From Salinimicrobium flavum (lineage in GTDB: Bacteria; Bacteroidota; Bacteroidia; Flavobacteriales; Flavobacteriaceae), in the NCBI RefSeq assembly GCF_042684505.1, contig NZ_JBHULT010000011.1, positions 42,923-106,922 of the forward strand: a stretch of 64,000 nucleotides of DNA, in the 5' to 3' direction. Within the stretch, counting starts at the first letter, position 1; each line of letters starts with the position of its first letter. Shown here piece by piece: positions 41,915-49,780 of the stretch. Made by a program: the position numbers and the translations under genes. The notes beneath the pieces were generated by a model. The model had not been told where the DNA came from. It did no database searches and worked only from the letters and a program-made list of their open reading frames with translations.

Positions 41915-42301
41915 TTAATAAAGAACAATTTGGTATCCCATATTCAGCAGAAAGATACCTACCAGGAAAAGCAGGAAATAGATCACCTGAATAAGCTTTA
42001 CGTTGATTACGGCGATCCTGTTGCTGGTGTGTTTGGGAAAGATAAATAATCCCAGCCCAGTAAAAAGGGACATCCAACCCAGAAAAGTGATCAAAAAACG
42101 CCAGTCGGGTTCCCATACATTGTGGACCAGGATATTGAGCAGCCCCAGTACAATGGCCAAAAATGCGATGAGGATCTGGAATTTCTCATTCTTCAGATCA
42201 TTATTTATCTGCCTTATCCTGTCAGGATTAAAACTGAGGACGAAGAAAAAGATCAACAGGTACCAACCCCAGAATTTTGCCAGAAACAGTGAAATATCCA
42301 T
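41915..42301 (-). CDS. Small multi-pass membrane protein before ppsA
   Basis: A 128-residue protein with about four membrane segments (near 8-22, 44-60, 68-85 and 100-122) and a short basic loop, FNPDRIRQINNDLKNEK. I do not recognise a family. Its tight spacing to ppsA (11 bases) and its place as first gene after operator O12 suggest it is made with PEP synthase. Confidence 0.75.
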   Translation of the reverse strand: MDISLFLAKFWGWYLLIFFFVLSFNPDRIRQINNDLKNEKFQILIAFLAIVLGLLNILVHNVWEPDWRFLITFLGWMSLFTGLGLFIFPKHTSNRIAVINVKLIQVIYFLLFLVGIFLLNMGYQIVLY

Positions 42302-42327
42302 AATTTTCCTGGTTTTTTAATTCCTAT

Positions 42328-42401
42328 TAAATGTAACGTCTACAGAGGTTTTATTATATGATATATGTCATTCACAATGGCAGGGCTTTGATTTAATTTT
42401 G
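42328..42401. promoter_or_regulatory. Operator O12 with divergent -7 boxes (ppsA unit and exporter operon)
   Basis: TGA-TATATG-TCA (42359-42370) is centred 33 bp from a minus-strand box TACATTTA (42328-42335) and 33 bp from a perfect plus-strand box TAATTTTG (42394-42401). It is the clearest bidirectional site in the window. Confidence 0.68.
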
Positions 42402-42415
42402 AGCAAAAGGTGTTC

Positions 42416-43501
42416 ATGTACAGAGTTTTACCATTCTTAATTTTTGCTTTTTTCCTTATTTCGTGTAACGGACGGGAAAAAAAAATACTTCCGAAAGAAA
42501 CAGGTATTACAGAAGCGGTATACTCATCTGTGATCATTCAACCTGATAGTCTTTACCAGGCCTTTGCTGCAGTGAACGGTATTGTGGAAAACAACCTTTT
42601 TGAAGAAGGGGACCTGGTAAAGAAAGGAGACCCCATAGTTCAGATCATTAATTCCAGTCCCAAATTAAATACTGAAAATGCCCGGGTCGCCCTTGAACTG
42701 GCAAGGAAGAATTATGAGGGGCAAACTGCCATTCTCAAAGGCATAGAGGAAGAACTCAGAAGCGCAAGGGTTCAATATCTCAATGATTCTGTGAACTTTA
42801 TTCGACAAAAAAAATTATGGGAGCAGGGGATAGGTTCAAAAACAGCTTTTGAGACCAGGGAAATGGCTTTTGATATTTCTGCATCTTCCCTGGAGATTCT
42901 TCGGAATAAGTATTCGCGCACCAAAAATGAACTGCAAACCCAGTTGCGACAGGCAGAGAACAATTATCGCCTTTCACAAATAAATACTACAGATTTTACA
43001 GTGACCAGCAAGATCAACGGCAGGGTATATTCCCTTTATAAGAATCCCGGAGAAACCGTTAATACCAATCAGCCGGTGGCTTCTGTGGGAAGCGCATCAG
43101 ATTTTGTTATTGAAATGCTGGTAGATGAGGTCGACATCGTAAAAATAAAGGAAGGGCAGGAGGTGTTACTGGTGTTGGATGCCTATGGAAACAAAGTTTT
43201 TAAGGCCAGAGTGAACAAGATCTACCCCGAAAAGGATGAACGCAATCAAACCTTCCTGGTGGAGGCGTTGTTTGATGAAACTCCCCCTGTATTGTATGCC
43301 GGTCTTTCGGGAGAAGCCAATATCGTCATTGAAAGTAAGGAAAAGGCTCTTGTAATCCCTCGCAATTATTTAATAGGAGAGGATAGGGTAAAAACAGAAC
43401 AGGGATATGTGAAAGTCAGCACAGGGATTAAGAGTATCGATTCCGTAGAGATCACCTCGGGGCTTACCCCTGAAAGTTACATTTATAATCCCGAGAAATG
43501 A
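42416..43501 (+). CDS. HlyD/MacA-type efflux adaptor lipoprotein
   Basis: Periplasmic adaptor of 361 residues for an ABC exporter. The signal peptide ends in a lipobox (FFLISC). The half-motifs of a lipoyl/barrel-sandwich hybrid flank a long coiled coil (about 75-185, KLNTENARVALELARKNYEG in part), followed by a beta-barrel region (VTSKINGRVYSLYKNPGETV). I prefer the ATG at 42416 over a GTG at 42410 because the predicted transcription start (about 42408) is so close. It overlaps the permease gene by four bases. Confidence 0.88.
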   Translation: MYRVLPFLIFAFFLISCNGREKKILPKETGITEAVYSSVIIQPDSLYQAFAAVNGIVENNLFEEGDLVKKGDPIVQIINSSPKLNTENARVALELARKNYEGQTAILKGIEEELRSARVQYLNDSVNFIRQKKLWEQGIGSKTAFETREMAFDISASSLEILRNKYSRTKNELQTQLRQAENNYRLSQINTTDFTVTSKINGRVYSLYKNPGETVNTNQPVASVGSASDFVIEMLVDEVDIVKIKEGQEVLLVLDAYGNKVFKARVNKIYPEKDERNQTFLVEALFDETPPVLYAGLSGEANIVIESKEKALVIPRNYLIGEDRVKTEQGYVKVSTGIKSIDSVEITSGLTPESYIYNPEK

Positions 43502-44760
43502 TCAATCATTCTGTCATATTGAGCATCGCCAAAACCCATCTTTTCAGCAAATTAAAGCAAACAATTATTGCAGCGCTGGGGGTGACCTTTGGCATTGGCT
43601 CATATGTAACCCTGGTAAGTTTTATGACCGGGATGAACCAAATGCTGGACGACCTTATCCTCAACCAGACCCCACACATCCATATTTACAACGAGATCGA
43701 ACCCTCTGAAGAGCAACCCATCTTTTTGGCAGATGGAATAAAAAACACTTTCAGGGTGGTACGTTCCGTGAGGCCCAAACAAACCCAGAAGAAGATCTAT
43801 AATGCTCAACCATTGATCGACCGGCTTAACCGGGATCCCAGGGTGCGGGGTGCACTTCCGCAGGTAAAGGCCCAGATATTCTACGTGTCAGGTTCGATAG
43901 AAATAGGAGGGAATCTAATAGGTGCAGACATCCTGAAGGAAGCTGAGTTATTTAACCTGAAAGATTATATAGTTGAAGGGAGTGCGAAAGATCTTCACAA
44001 CGATTCCAACGGGATCCTGCTGGGAGTAGGACTCGCCAAAAAGATGTCCCTCGAAATAGGGGATAGGGTGCAGATCAATACCATAAAAGGAGAGATCTTC
44101 CCACTTAAGATCGTGGGGTTTTACCAAAGCGGAATAACCGAAATTGACAACATTCAAAGCTTCACCAATCTCAAAACTATACAGCGGGTGCTTGGGGAAC
44201 CTCAAAATTATATCACAGATATCAATGTGAAACTTTACCACATGGATGATGCCGTGCCCATTGCCCAAAAAGTTGAAGAAGAGTATGGGTTAAAGGCTAT
44301 GGATATTAAGACCGCAAATGCACAATTCGAGACAGGAACCACCATAAGGAACTTCATAACCTATGCTGTCGCTGTCACCTTACTCATTGTTGCTGGATTT
44401 GGGATCTATAATATCCTAACTATGCTTATTTATGAGAAGATGAACGACATAGCTATTCTCAAGGCTACAGGATTTTCGGGAAAGGATGTACAACTCATTT
44501 TTATGAGTCAGGCTCTTATTATAGGTATAGTTGGAGGGATCCTGGGTTTAATAATGGGTTTTGGCCTGTCTGTGCTTATTGATAATACCCCTTTCGAGAC
44601 CCCGGCCCTTCCAGCCGTTAAAACTTACCCCATAAATTTCAACGGGTGGTTCTATGTTATTGGGATAAGTTTTGCCCTGATCGCTACTTCCCTGGCCGGT
44701 TACCTGCCCTCACGAAAAGCTAAAAATTTGGATCCTGTACAGATCATAAACAGGTTATAG
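43498..44760 (+). CDS. FtsX/MacB-type ABC transporter permease
   Basis: Membrane component of 420 residues. One N-terminal membrane segment (about 20-40) is followed by a large periplasmic MacB-like domain (about 45-270) and three C-terminal segments containing the FtsX signature (NILTMLIYEKMNDIAILKATGFSG, in part). The end PSRKAKNLDPVQIINRL is characteristic of FtsX-family permeases. It starts within the stop of the adaptor gene and is followed by the ATPase seven bases later, forming a three-gene exporter. Confidence 0.92.
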   Translation: MINHSVILSIAKTHLFSKLKQTIIAALGVTFGIGSYVTLVSFMTGMNQMLDDLILNQTPHIHIYNEIEPSEEQPIFLADGIKNTFRVVRSVRPKQTQKKIYNAQPLIDRLNRDPRVRGALPQVKAQIFYVSGSIEIGGNLIGADILKEAELFNLKDYIVEGSAKDLHNDSNGILLGVGLAKKMSLEIGDRVQINTIKGEIFPLKIVGFYQSGITEIDNIQSFTNLKTIQRVLGEPQNYITDINVKLYHMDDAVPIAQKVEEEYGLKAMDIKTANAQFETGTTIRNFITYAVAVTLLIVAGFGIYNILTMLIYEKMNDIAILKATGFSGKDVQLIFMSQALIIGIVGGILGLIMGFGLSVLIDNTPFETPALPAVKTYPINFNGWFYVIGISFALIATSLAGYLPSRKAKNLDPVQIINRL

Positions 44761-44767
44761 AAGTCCT

Positions 44768-45439
44768 ATGAATATCCTTGAAGCAAGAAATATCAACAAA
44801 TACTTTAAAAAACCTGTCAAATTCCAGGTGTTGCACGATATAAGTTTATCTGTCAAAGCGGGGGAGTTCGTTTCGATCATGGGAAAATCGGGTTGTGGGA
44901 AATCCACCTTGCTTTATGTACTTTCTACCATGGATACTGACTATGACGGGGAACTATTTCTAAAGGAGGAGCTAATTACCGGTGGATCTCCCAATGAACT
45001 AGCATTTATCAGGAACAAACGTATTGGATTCGTTTTTCAGTTTCATTATCTGCTGGCCGAATTCTCTGTGCTTGATAATGTAATGCTTCCAGCCTTAAAA
45101 CTGGGCGAAAAAACAACTAAAGAGATTGAACAGAATGCCATAGAAAAGTTGCGTGTACTGGGCATTGAAAAACTGGCGCCAAAAAAGGCTGCCATGATCT
45201 CGGGTGGGGAAAAACAGCGGGTGGCCATAGCCCGTGCATTGATCAATGACCCTTCCATAATTATGGGCGACGAACCTACCGGAAACCTGGATTCCCAAAA
45301 TTCTGAAAATGTTTTTAATATTTTTAGAAACCTTAGCGATGAACATGGCTTGTCCCTGTTGATCGTGACCCATGACCCCGATTTCGCCAATCGCACAGAC
45401 AGGATCATACAAATGGAGGACGGCAGGATCATAGGATGA
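44768..45439 (+). CDS. LolD/MacB-type ABC transporter ATPase
   Basis: ABC ATPase of 223 residues in the lipoprotein/macrolide-exporter subfamily. Walker A is GKSGCGKSTLLYVL (about 39-52), the signature ISGGEKQRVAIARAL is near 145, and Walker B is IIMGDEPTGNLDS. The Q-loop region FVFQFHYLLAEFSVLDNV is typical of LolD. The substrate is unknown; stress-linked export of lipids, lipoproteins or a toxic compound is possible. Confidence 0.93.
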   Translation: MNILEARNINKYFKKPVKFQVLHDISLSVKAGEFVSIMGKSGCGKSTLLYVLSTMDTDYDGELFLKEELITGGSPNELAFIRNKRIGFVFQFHYLLAEFSVLDNVMLPALKLGEKTTKEIEQNAIEKLRVLGIEKLAPKKAAMISGGEKQRVAIARALINDPSIIMGDEPTGNLDSQNSENVFNIFRNLSDEHGLSLLIVTHDPDFANRTDRIIQMEDGRIIG

Positions 45440-45490
45440 GATATGTCATTGTCCTTCAGGGGTTCATTAGTTATCTTCCCCTTAATTTTG
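45437..45490 (+). promoter_or_regulatory. Operator O13 and candidate -7 boxes before the DUF6064-like gene
   Basis: TGA-GATATG-TCA (45437-45448) uses the stop codon of the ABC ATPase gene as its first half-site. A weak box TATCTTCC (45472-45479) lies 33 bp away, and a perfect box TAATTTTG (45483-45490) lies 44 bp away, so the exact arrangement is unclear. Confidence 0.4.
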
Positions 45491-45545
45491 CTGTAAAATG
45501 CCTTTTTCCGGTGAAGAATTCATAAAGGTTTTCGGGCAGTAAAAT

Positions 45546-46166
45546 ATGGCAGTCTGGCCCCTGCAGATCCTGCTTTTCCTCCTGGGAGGTTTTGCTGTTG
45601 CCATGTTGTGCTTCAGGAGGAAATGGAGTTCCAGGATTATAAATCTGGTTTTAGCACTTTTATGGTTGTGGATGGGGGTGGTTTATCATTTGCTGCATTT
45701 TAGCAGGATCAACCCGGCAGCCTACTTTTTCGGAGCATTTTTTATTCTCCAGGGACTTATATTTCTTATTCCGGGAGTCCTGAAAGGAAAACTGAAATAT
45801 GAATTCAATATGCACACCAGGGGAATTCTGGGGATGCTGCTTCTTTTCTTTGCCCTGGTTGTGTATCCTCTTCTTTCTTATTTTTTCGAGCACAGATTTC
45901 CTTATTCCCCCACTTTCGGACTTCCCTGCCCCACAACCATATTTACTTTTGGGGTATTGATGTTTTTACAACGCAGGCCTTCCTGGTTTGTGTATATCAT
46001 TCCGTTTTTGTGGTCACTCCTGGGATTTTCGGCTGCATTAACACTGGGTATCAAAGAGGACCTTGGCCTGTTGGTGGCTGGACTGTTAGGTACACTATTT
46101 TTGATCTTCGGAAAATTTAAAAAAGAGGGGGAGGAATTGAGAAAAGATGATCAGCTATTGTATTGA
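45546..46166 (+). CDS. Multi-pass membrane protein (DUF6064-like)
   Basis: A 206-residue protein with about six or seven membrane segments, beginning PLQILLFLLGGFAVAMLC and containing LWLWMGVVYHLLHFSRINP and FPYSPTFGLPCPTTIFTFG, which I associate with DUF6064. Its role is unknown. It overlaps the end of the convergent DUF6544-like gene by 16 bases. Confidence 0.72.
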   Translation: MAVWPLQILLFLLGGFAVAMLCFRRKWSSRIINLVLALLWLWMGVVYHLLHFSRINPAAYFFGAFFILQGLIFLIPGVLKGKLKYEFNMHTRGILGMLLLFFALVVYPLLSYFFEHRFPYSPTFGLPCPTTIFTFGVLMFLQRRPSWFVYIIPFLWSLLGFSAALTLGIKEDLGLLVAGLLGTLFLIFGKFKKEGEELRKDDQLLY

Positions 46167-47236
46167 AGAGAGGTGATCTCGAGTTCCAGCCAGGTGAAAT
46201 CTCCCCCGGGTAATTTCCATGTTACTTTGCAAGCCGAAGGAACCAGCATTCCGTCAAAATCTTTATGTTCAGTTATCTCTATCACCCACTTTTCCTGTTT
46301 GGCTTTTTCTCCGCTGCCGTAGTACCTAAAGGCTTCAAAAGACCTTAATTGACCTTTCCTGTCAAAGCTGAAAGTTCCCGAAACCCTTTGATCCTTTATC
46401 GCTAATACCGCTTTCACTTCTCCCGGTACAATCTCTTTCCAGGAAATGTATGGTTCTAAAGCAGCAGTAGGAAACCAGCAGATTTCCCCCAAAAAACGGA
46501 GCATGGTCCCGGTATCTGTTTCAAGGTTTCCTTTTGCTTCGGCAACTTTAATCAGAGAAAAAAGTTTGATCAACATTTCCCCTTTTCCGTTTACCAACTT
46601 GTCTCTGCCGTCGAGATAAACCAAAGGAAAAGCCTTCACCCTTGCCCGCCATACAAAGGCCGGTTCATAAACAGTAAAATGCTGCCGGGCGTAAAAGCGC
46701 ATCCATCTTCCGTTGGGGTTGATCTTCATTCTTCCTTTTTGCTCGAGATATGCTGTGGTGACAGCAGTGTGATCTGTCGCTCCCGTTACCTTGAGCCATT
46801 TTTGGACTGATGCGGGCAGAGCAGCCATTGCGTTTTTTGAAGATGAGGAACTATTTTCCGGAGCAGAATTGATGACAGAGACTTCTTTAGCTGTCATGGC
46901 ACTGAAGGCTGAATAACCATAAGCCGAAAGAGCCACTGCGAGGATCAATAGATTCAATAGGGTACCGAATTTAGCTTCTTCCCAGTTGATGGTCACCAAC
47001 AGCTGCGACAGGATCACCCCAATAATTGCTACCGGCTCCCAGCCGTCCTTTTTGAGAAAGTAAAGAATAGCAGCGGCAAACAGCAACAAGAAAGCCACTA
47101 GCCAAAGCAGACCTTCGGGAATTTGAATATTCCTGGTTAGCTGCGGAATACTTTGAGGCCGGAAGGCTTTGATCAATCCTAAAAGATGGATAGAACCGTG
47201 CAGGAGAAGGATAATACCAAAAACGACCTTCATCAT
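46151..47236 (-). CDS. DUF6544-like membrane protein
   Basis: A 361-residue protein with about four N-terminal membrane segments (to about 115, starting VVFGIILLLHGSIHLLGLIKAF) and a soluble C-terminal domain (about 130-360) containing WMRFYARQHFTVYEPAFVWRA and ALEPYISWKEI, a pattern of the DUF6544 family. The function is unknown. It starts eight bases after a Usp gene, so it is in the operator O14 unit. Confidence 0.75.
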   Translation of the reverse strand: MMKVVFGIILLLHGSIHLLGLIKAFRPQSIPQLTRNIQIPEGLLWLVAFLLLFAAAILYFLKKDGWEPVAIIGVILSQLLVTINWEEAKFGTLLNLLILAVALSAYGYSAFSAMTAKEVSVINSAPENSSSSSKNAMAALPASVQKWLKVTGATDHTAVTTAYLEQKGRMKINPNGRWMRFYARQHFTVYEPAFVWRARVKAFPLVYLDGRDKLVNGKGEMLIKLFSLIKVAEAKGNLETDTGTMLRFLGEICWFPTAALEPYISWKEIVPGEVKAVLAIKDQRVSGTFSFDRKGQLRSFEAFRYYGSGEKAKQEKWVIEITEHKDFDGMLVPSACKVTWKLPGGDFTWLELEITSLQYNS

Positions 47237-47244
47237 ATAATAGT

Positions 47245-48099
47245 TTAACTTTTTTTCCCGGCGCGGCTGCCTTGTAAAATGAAGAGAGGAACAGGAGTAG
47301 AGTATATGATCTTAGAAAGGTGCGATCCAAAAATACGTTCCAGAAAATCCTCTTTCCTTACCGGCAGAATGTTCATATCTATATTACGGGATTCCACCAG
47401 GCTAATGACCGCTTCATGAGTAGGGGTGTCAGAAACCCTATGATATTCCGGATTATAGATGGCAAAGTGGTCCTTTAACTCCTTTTCCCCGGCAGTTTCC
47501 ACTTCAGCATCTGCACCTGTTTCACTCATTTTTAAAATTTCCATTGAAAAAGAGTGATTTCCTATAAGTTCAAGCAAAGGCTTGAGGCTGGTTTGTTCAA
47601 AATCTACCGAATGGTCCAGAATAAGCAGCAGGCGCCGCAACATATGGAATTTGAGGCCTGCCGGAATGATGAGCAGTGGAGAATCCACTTTTCTTATCAC
47701 TCTAAGGGTATGACTGCCAAAAAGTTTTTCCTTCGCGTCTGAAGCTCCATCTGTACCCATAACAATAAGGTCAATATGCTTCACCTCGATGAATTTGTTG
47801 ATCGAATCTGTAAAAACATCATAATCTGTTAATGCATGAAAAGTGAAATCCTCATCCACGGAATTTTTGCTGATCCTTTTCATTAATTTTTCCAGCTTGC
47901 TCTTGTTTTCTGAAATCAGGATATCATATAAAGAATCGTCTGCGGAAGCTTGCATAAGGTCGCCGCTGGTATAGTTCCAGGCTTTATAGATGCTCAGTAA
48001 ATGGAAGGTACAGGAAGTGCCCTTGAACAACCGTAAGGTATATAAGATCGCATTGGTCGAACATTTGGAAAAGTCGGTGGGCAGCAAAATATTTTTCAT
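47245..48099 (-). CDS. Universal stress protein, tandem UspA domains
   Basis: Two-domain Usp of 284 residues, starting KNILLPTDFSKCSTNAILYT. The first domain has the motif GTDGASDAKEKLFGSHT before SPLLIIPA; the second begins RRLLLILDHSVDFEQT and ends TPVPLFILQGS. It is the fifth Usp of the window and the first gene of a two-gene unit with the DUF6544-like gene. Confidence 0.92.
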   Translation of the reverse strand: MKNILLPTDFSKCSTNAILYTLRLFKGTSCTFHLLSIYKAWNYTSGDLMQASADDSLYDILISENKSKLEKLMKRISKNSVDEDFTFHALTDYDVFTDSINKFIEVKHIDLIVMGTDGASDAKEKLFGSHTLRVIRKVDSPLLIIPAGLKFHMLRRLLLILDHSVDFEQTSLKPLLELIGNHSFSMEILKMSETGADAEVETAGEKELKDHFAIYNPEYHRVSDTPTHEAVISLVESRNIDMNILPVRKEDFLERIFGSHLSKIIYSTPVPLFILQGSRAGKKS

Positions 48100-48121
48100 C
48101 GCAGTAAATTTTGACCAGTTT

Positions 48122-48163
48122 CAAATTACTATTTCGAACCTGATGCTGCAATGATACAAATCA
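48122..48163 (-). promoter_or_regulatory. Operator O14 and -7 box for the usp-DUF6544 unit
   Basis: TGA-TACAAA-TCA (48152-48163), inside ATGAT-ACAA-ATCAT, is centred 32 bp from GTAATTTG (48122-48129), a -7-like box whose TTTG end is kept. The leader to the start at 48099 is about 16 bases. Confidence 0.55.
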
Positions 48164-48177
48164 TCTAAAAGGGCAAA

Positions 48178-48750
48178 TCAATAGGAAAACTTTTCAACCT
48201 CTCTTACCTCTCCGGCATCCATTGTGTCCAGGTGCTCGCTTCCCACCCTAACCCTAACCAGGCGCAGCGTGGGAAACCCAACTGCAGCAGTCATTTTTTT
48301 GACCTGTCGAAATTTCCCTTCCCGTAAGATTACAGAGATCCAGCTGGTAGGGCCGTGGCGTTCATCCCTGATCTTTTTGGCCCGTTCAGGAAATTTAGGT
48401 GAAGTAGTAATTATGTCTACAGTACAGGGGTCTGTTTGATATTTTTTACCATAGATCCCAATCTCGACTCCTTTAGAAAGTCTCTCCACGGCCTCCTGGG
48501 TTATGAATCCGTCTACCTGCACGTAATATTCCTTCTCTACTTTACCTTTGGTGATCTCTGCGCTAACCTTTCCATTGGTTGTTAGCAGGAGCAAGCCCTC
48601 AGAATCTTCATCCAGCCGGCCCACAGCCATAGTCCCTTCAGGGAAATCTGCCAGTTCCCCCAGAAGTCTTTTATTTTTTCGGGTCTTTTGATTAGTAACG
48701 AACTGGCTTAGGAATCCATAAGGCTTGTAGATCTTGAAGTGCCGGTGCAT
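48178..48750 (-). CDS. RluE-like 23S rRNA pseudouridine synthase
   Basis: A 190-residue enzyme of the RsuA/RluB/RluE/RluF group. It lacks the N-terminal S4 domain, as RluE does. It begins HFKIYKPYGFLSQF; the catalytic Asp is in GRLDEDSEGLLLLT (about 43-56); the GKFRQVKKMTAAVGFPTLRLVRVRVG stretch is the family's C-terminal signature (GKFRQVKKM is the key part). RluE modifies U2457 of 23S rRNA in E. coli. Confidence 0.92.
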   Translation of the reverse strand: MHRHFKIYKPYGFLSQFVTNQKTRKNKRLLGELADFPEGTMAVGRLDEDSEGLLLLTTNGKVSAEITKGKVEKEYYVQVDGFITQEAVERLSKGVEIGIYGKKYQTDPCTVDIITTSPKFPERAKKIRDERHGPTSWISVILREGKFRQVKKMTAAVGFPTLRLVRVRVGSEHLDTMDAGEVREVEKFSY

Positions 48751-48948
48751 GATTTGGTCTTTGCGGCGAATTTAATGAATTATACAGTGATTGTAATTAG
48801 AGCTGAAGCTGGAAGAAAAAAGTAGGAAAATTCGTGAATTATTTTTATTTAGGCCAAAAATTCACCAGAAGTGGGTATTGTGAAGAGCTTTTTAATCCTT
48901 TAATTTTACAATATGAATTTTCCTGAAGAACTCTTCTGGAAATGGATT

Positions 48949-48981
48949 AAAAAATCGGGGGTGTAGGGGCCCCGATTTTTT
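48949..48981. terminator. Bidirectional hairpin terminator after the PAS-LuxR gene
   Basis: AAAAAATCGGGG (48949-48960) pairs exactly with CCCCGATTTTTT (48970-48981). It starts one base past the stop codon of the LuxR-type gene on the minus strand and could equally end a short plus-strand transcript. Confidence 0.82.
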
Positions 48982-48982
48982 T

Positions 48983-49651
48983 TTATATTAAATCGAAAGC
49001 GTGAGCATATTCGGTAAACTCATAAGAGGTATTAATACCCAGCTTTTTCTTAATGATCTTACGGTGTGTGTTTACCGTGTCTACAGTAATACTTAACTCC
49101 TCTGCAATTTCTGAAGAACTTTTTCCCATAGCCACCAATCTCAACACTTCCTTCGCTCGTGCTCCCAGGTTCAGGAATTTTGTATAATTTTCCTTGAAGA
49201 ACATATTTTCCGCCAGCAGGCGTTCGGCTTTATTGGGAATATGTTTCATCTGGTCTACAGGGAAGACAACCGTCACCAAATGGGTAGGATTCCCGTTATC
49301 ATCCTGATGGAAGATCCTGACAGAACCAATATGCCAAACCCACTCATCCCTATCCTTGAATTTCACTTGCTGGAAAAATGTAAAGGTCTCTTCTGGATCT
49401 TTGTTTTTTAGTAGCTTTTCCAGTTTTTCCAGGAACCCTTCCATATCTTCATTATTGAAGAAGCGTTCGTGGTACTTGCTTCCCATTTCAGATAGCTCAT
49501 TAAGACTGACCCCCAATTGGCTCAAACCTTTTTGGGTCATAAAAACGGTCTTAAAATCTGTAATAGGGTTGATTTCATGGATAACTACCACCCCGGGCAT
49601 ACATTCTGCAGAGGGTGCAAATTTTTTGATCTTTTCTTCTATAATTTTCAA
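48983..49651 (-). CDS. PAS-like LuxR-type transcriptional regulator (copy 1)
   Basis: A 222-residue protein with an N-terminal PAS-like sensor (about 1-130: GVVVIHEINPITDFKTVFMTQKGLSQLGV in part) and a C-terminal LuxR HTH (about 155-215: LGARAKEVLRLVAMGKSSSEIAEEL, then TVDTVNTHRKIIKKKLGI). It has no receiver domain. The paralogue at 49781-50437 is close in sequence and shares the PGVVVIHEI start and end YxFTxYAxxFDLI. The signal is unknown. Confidence 0.88.
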   Translation of the reverse strand: MKIIEEKIKKFAPSAECMPGVVVIHEINPITDFKTVFMTQKGLSQLGVSLNELSEMGSKYHERFFNNEDMEGFLEKLEKLLKNKDPEETFTFFQQVKFKDRDEWVWHIGSVRIFHQDDNGNPTHLVTVVFPVDQMKHIPNKAERLLAENMFFKENYTKFLNLGARAKEVLRLVAMGKSSSEIAEELSITVDTVNTHRKIIKKKLGINTSYEFTEYAHAFDLI

Positions 49652-49780
49652 AGTTGTGAATTTTTAAGGAAAGGATCCAGTTTTATCTTTCACCTTAATT
49701 TACCTAATTACTTGTACTTTTATAATTATTAGTTATAGAATAAGAGATTTTGTTACAATATCCAAAAAATGCAGGCAGAA

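Noticed and set aside
41904..42116. 71-codon upstream extension of the PEP synthase frame
   Set aside because: It overlaps the preceding membrane-protein gene and has no similarity to PEP synthases; the family N-terminus begins at 41903.
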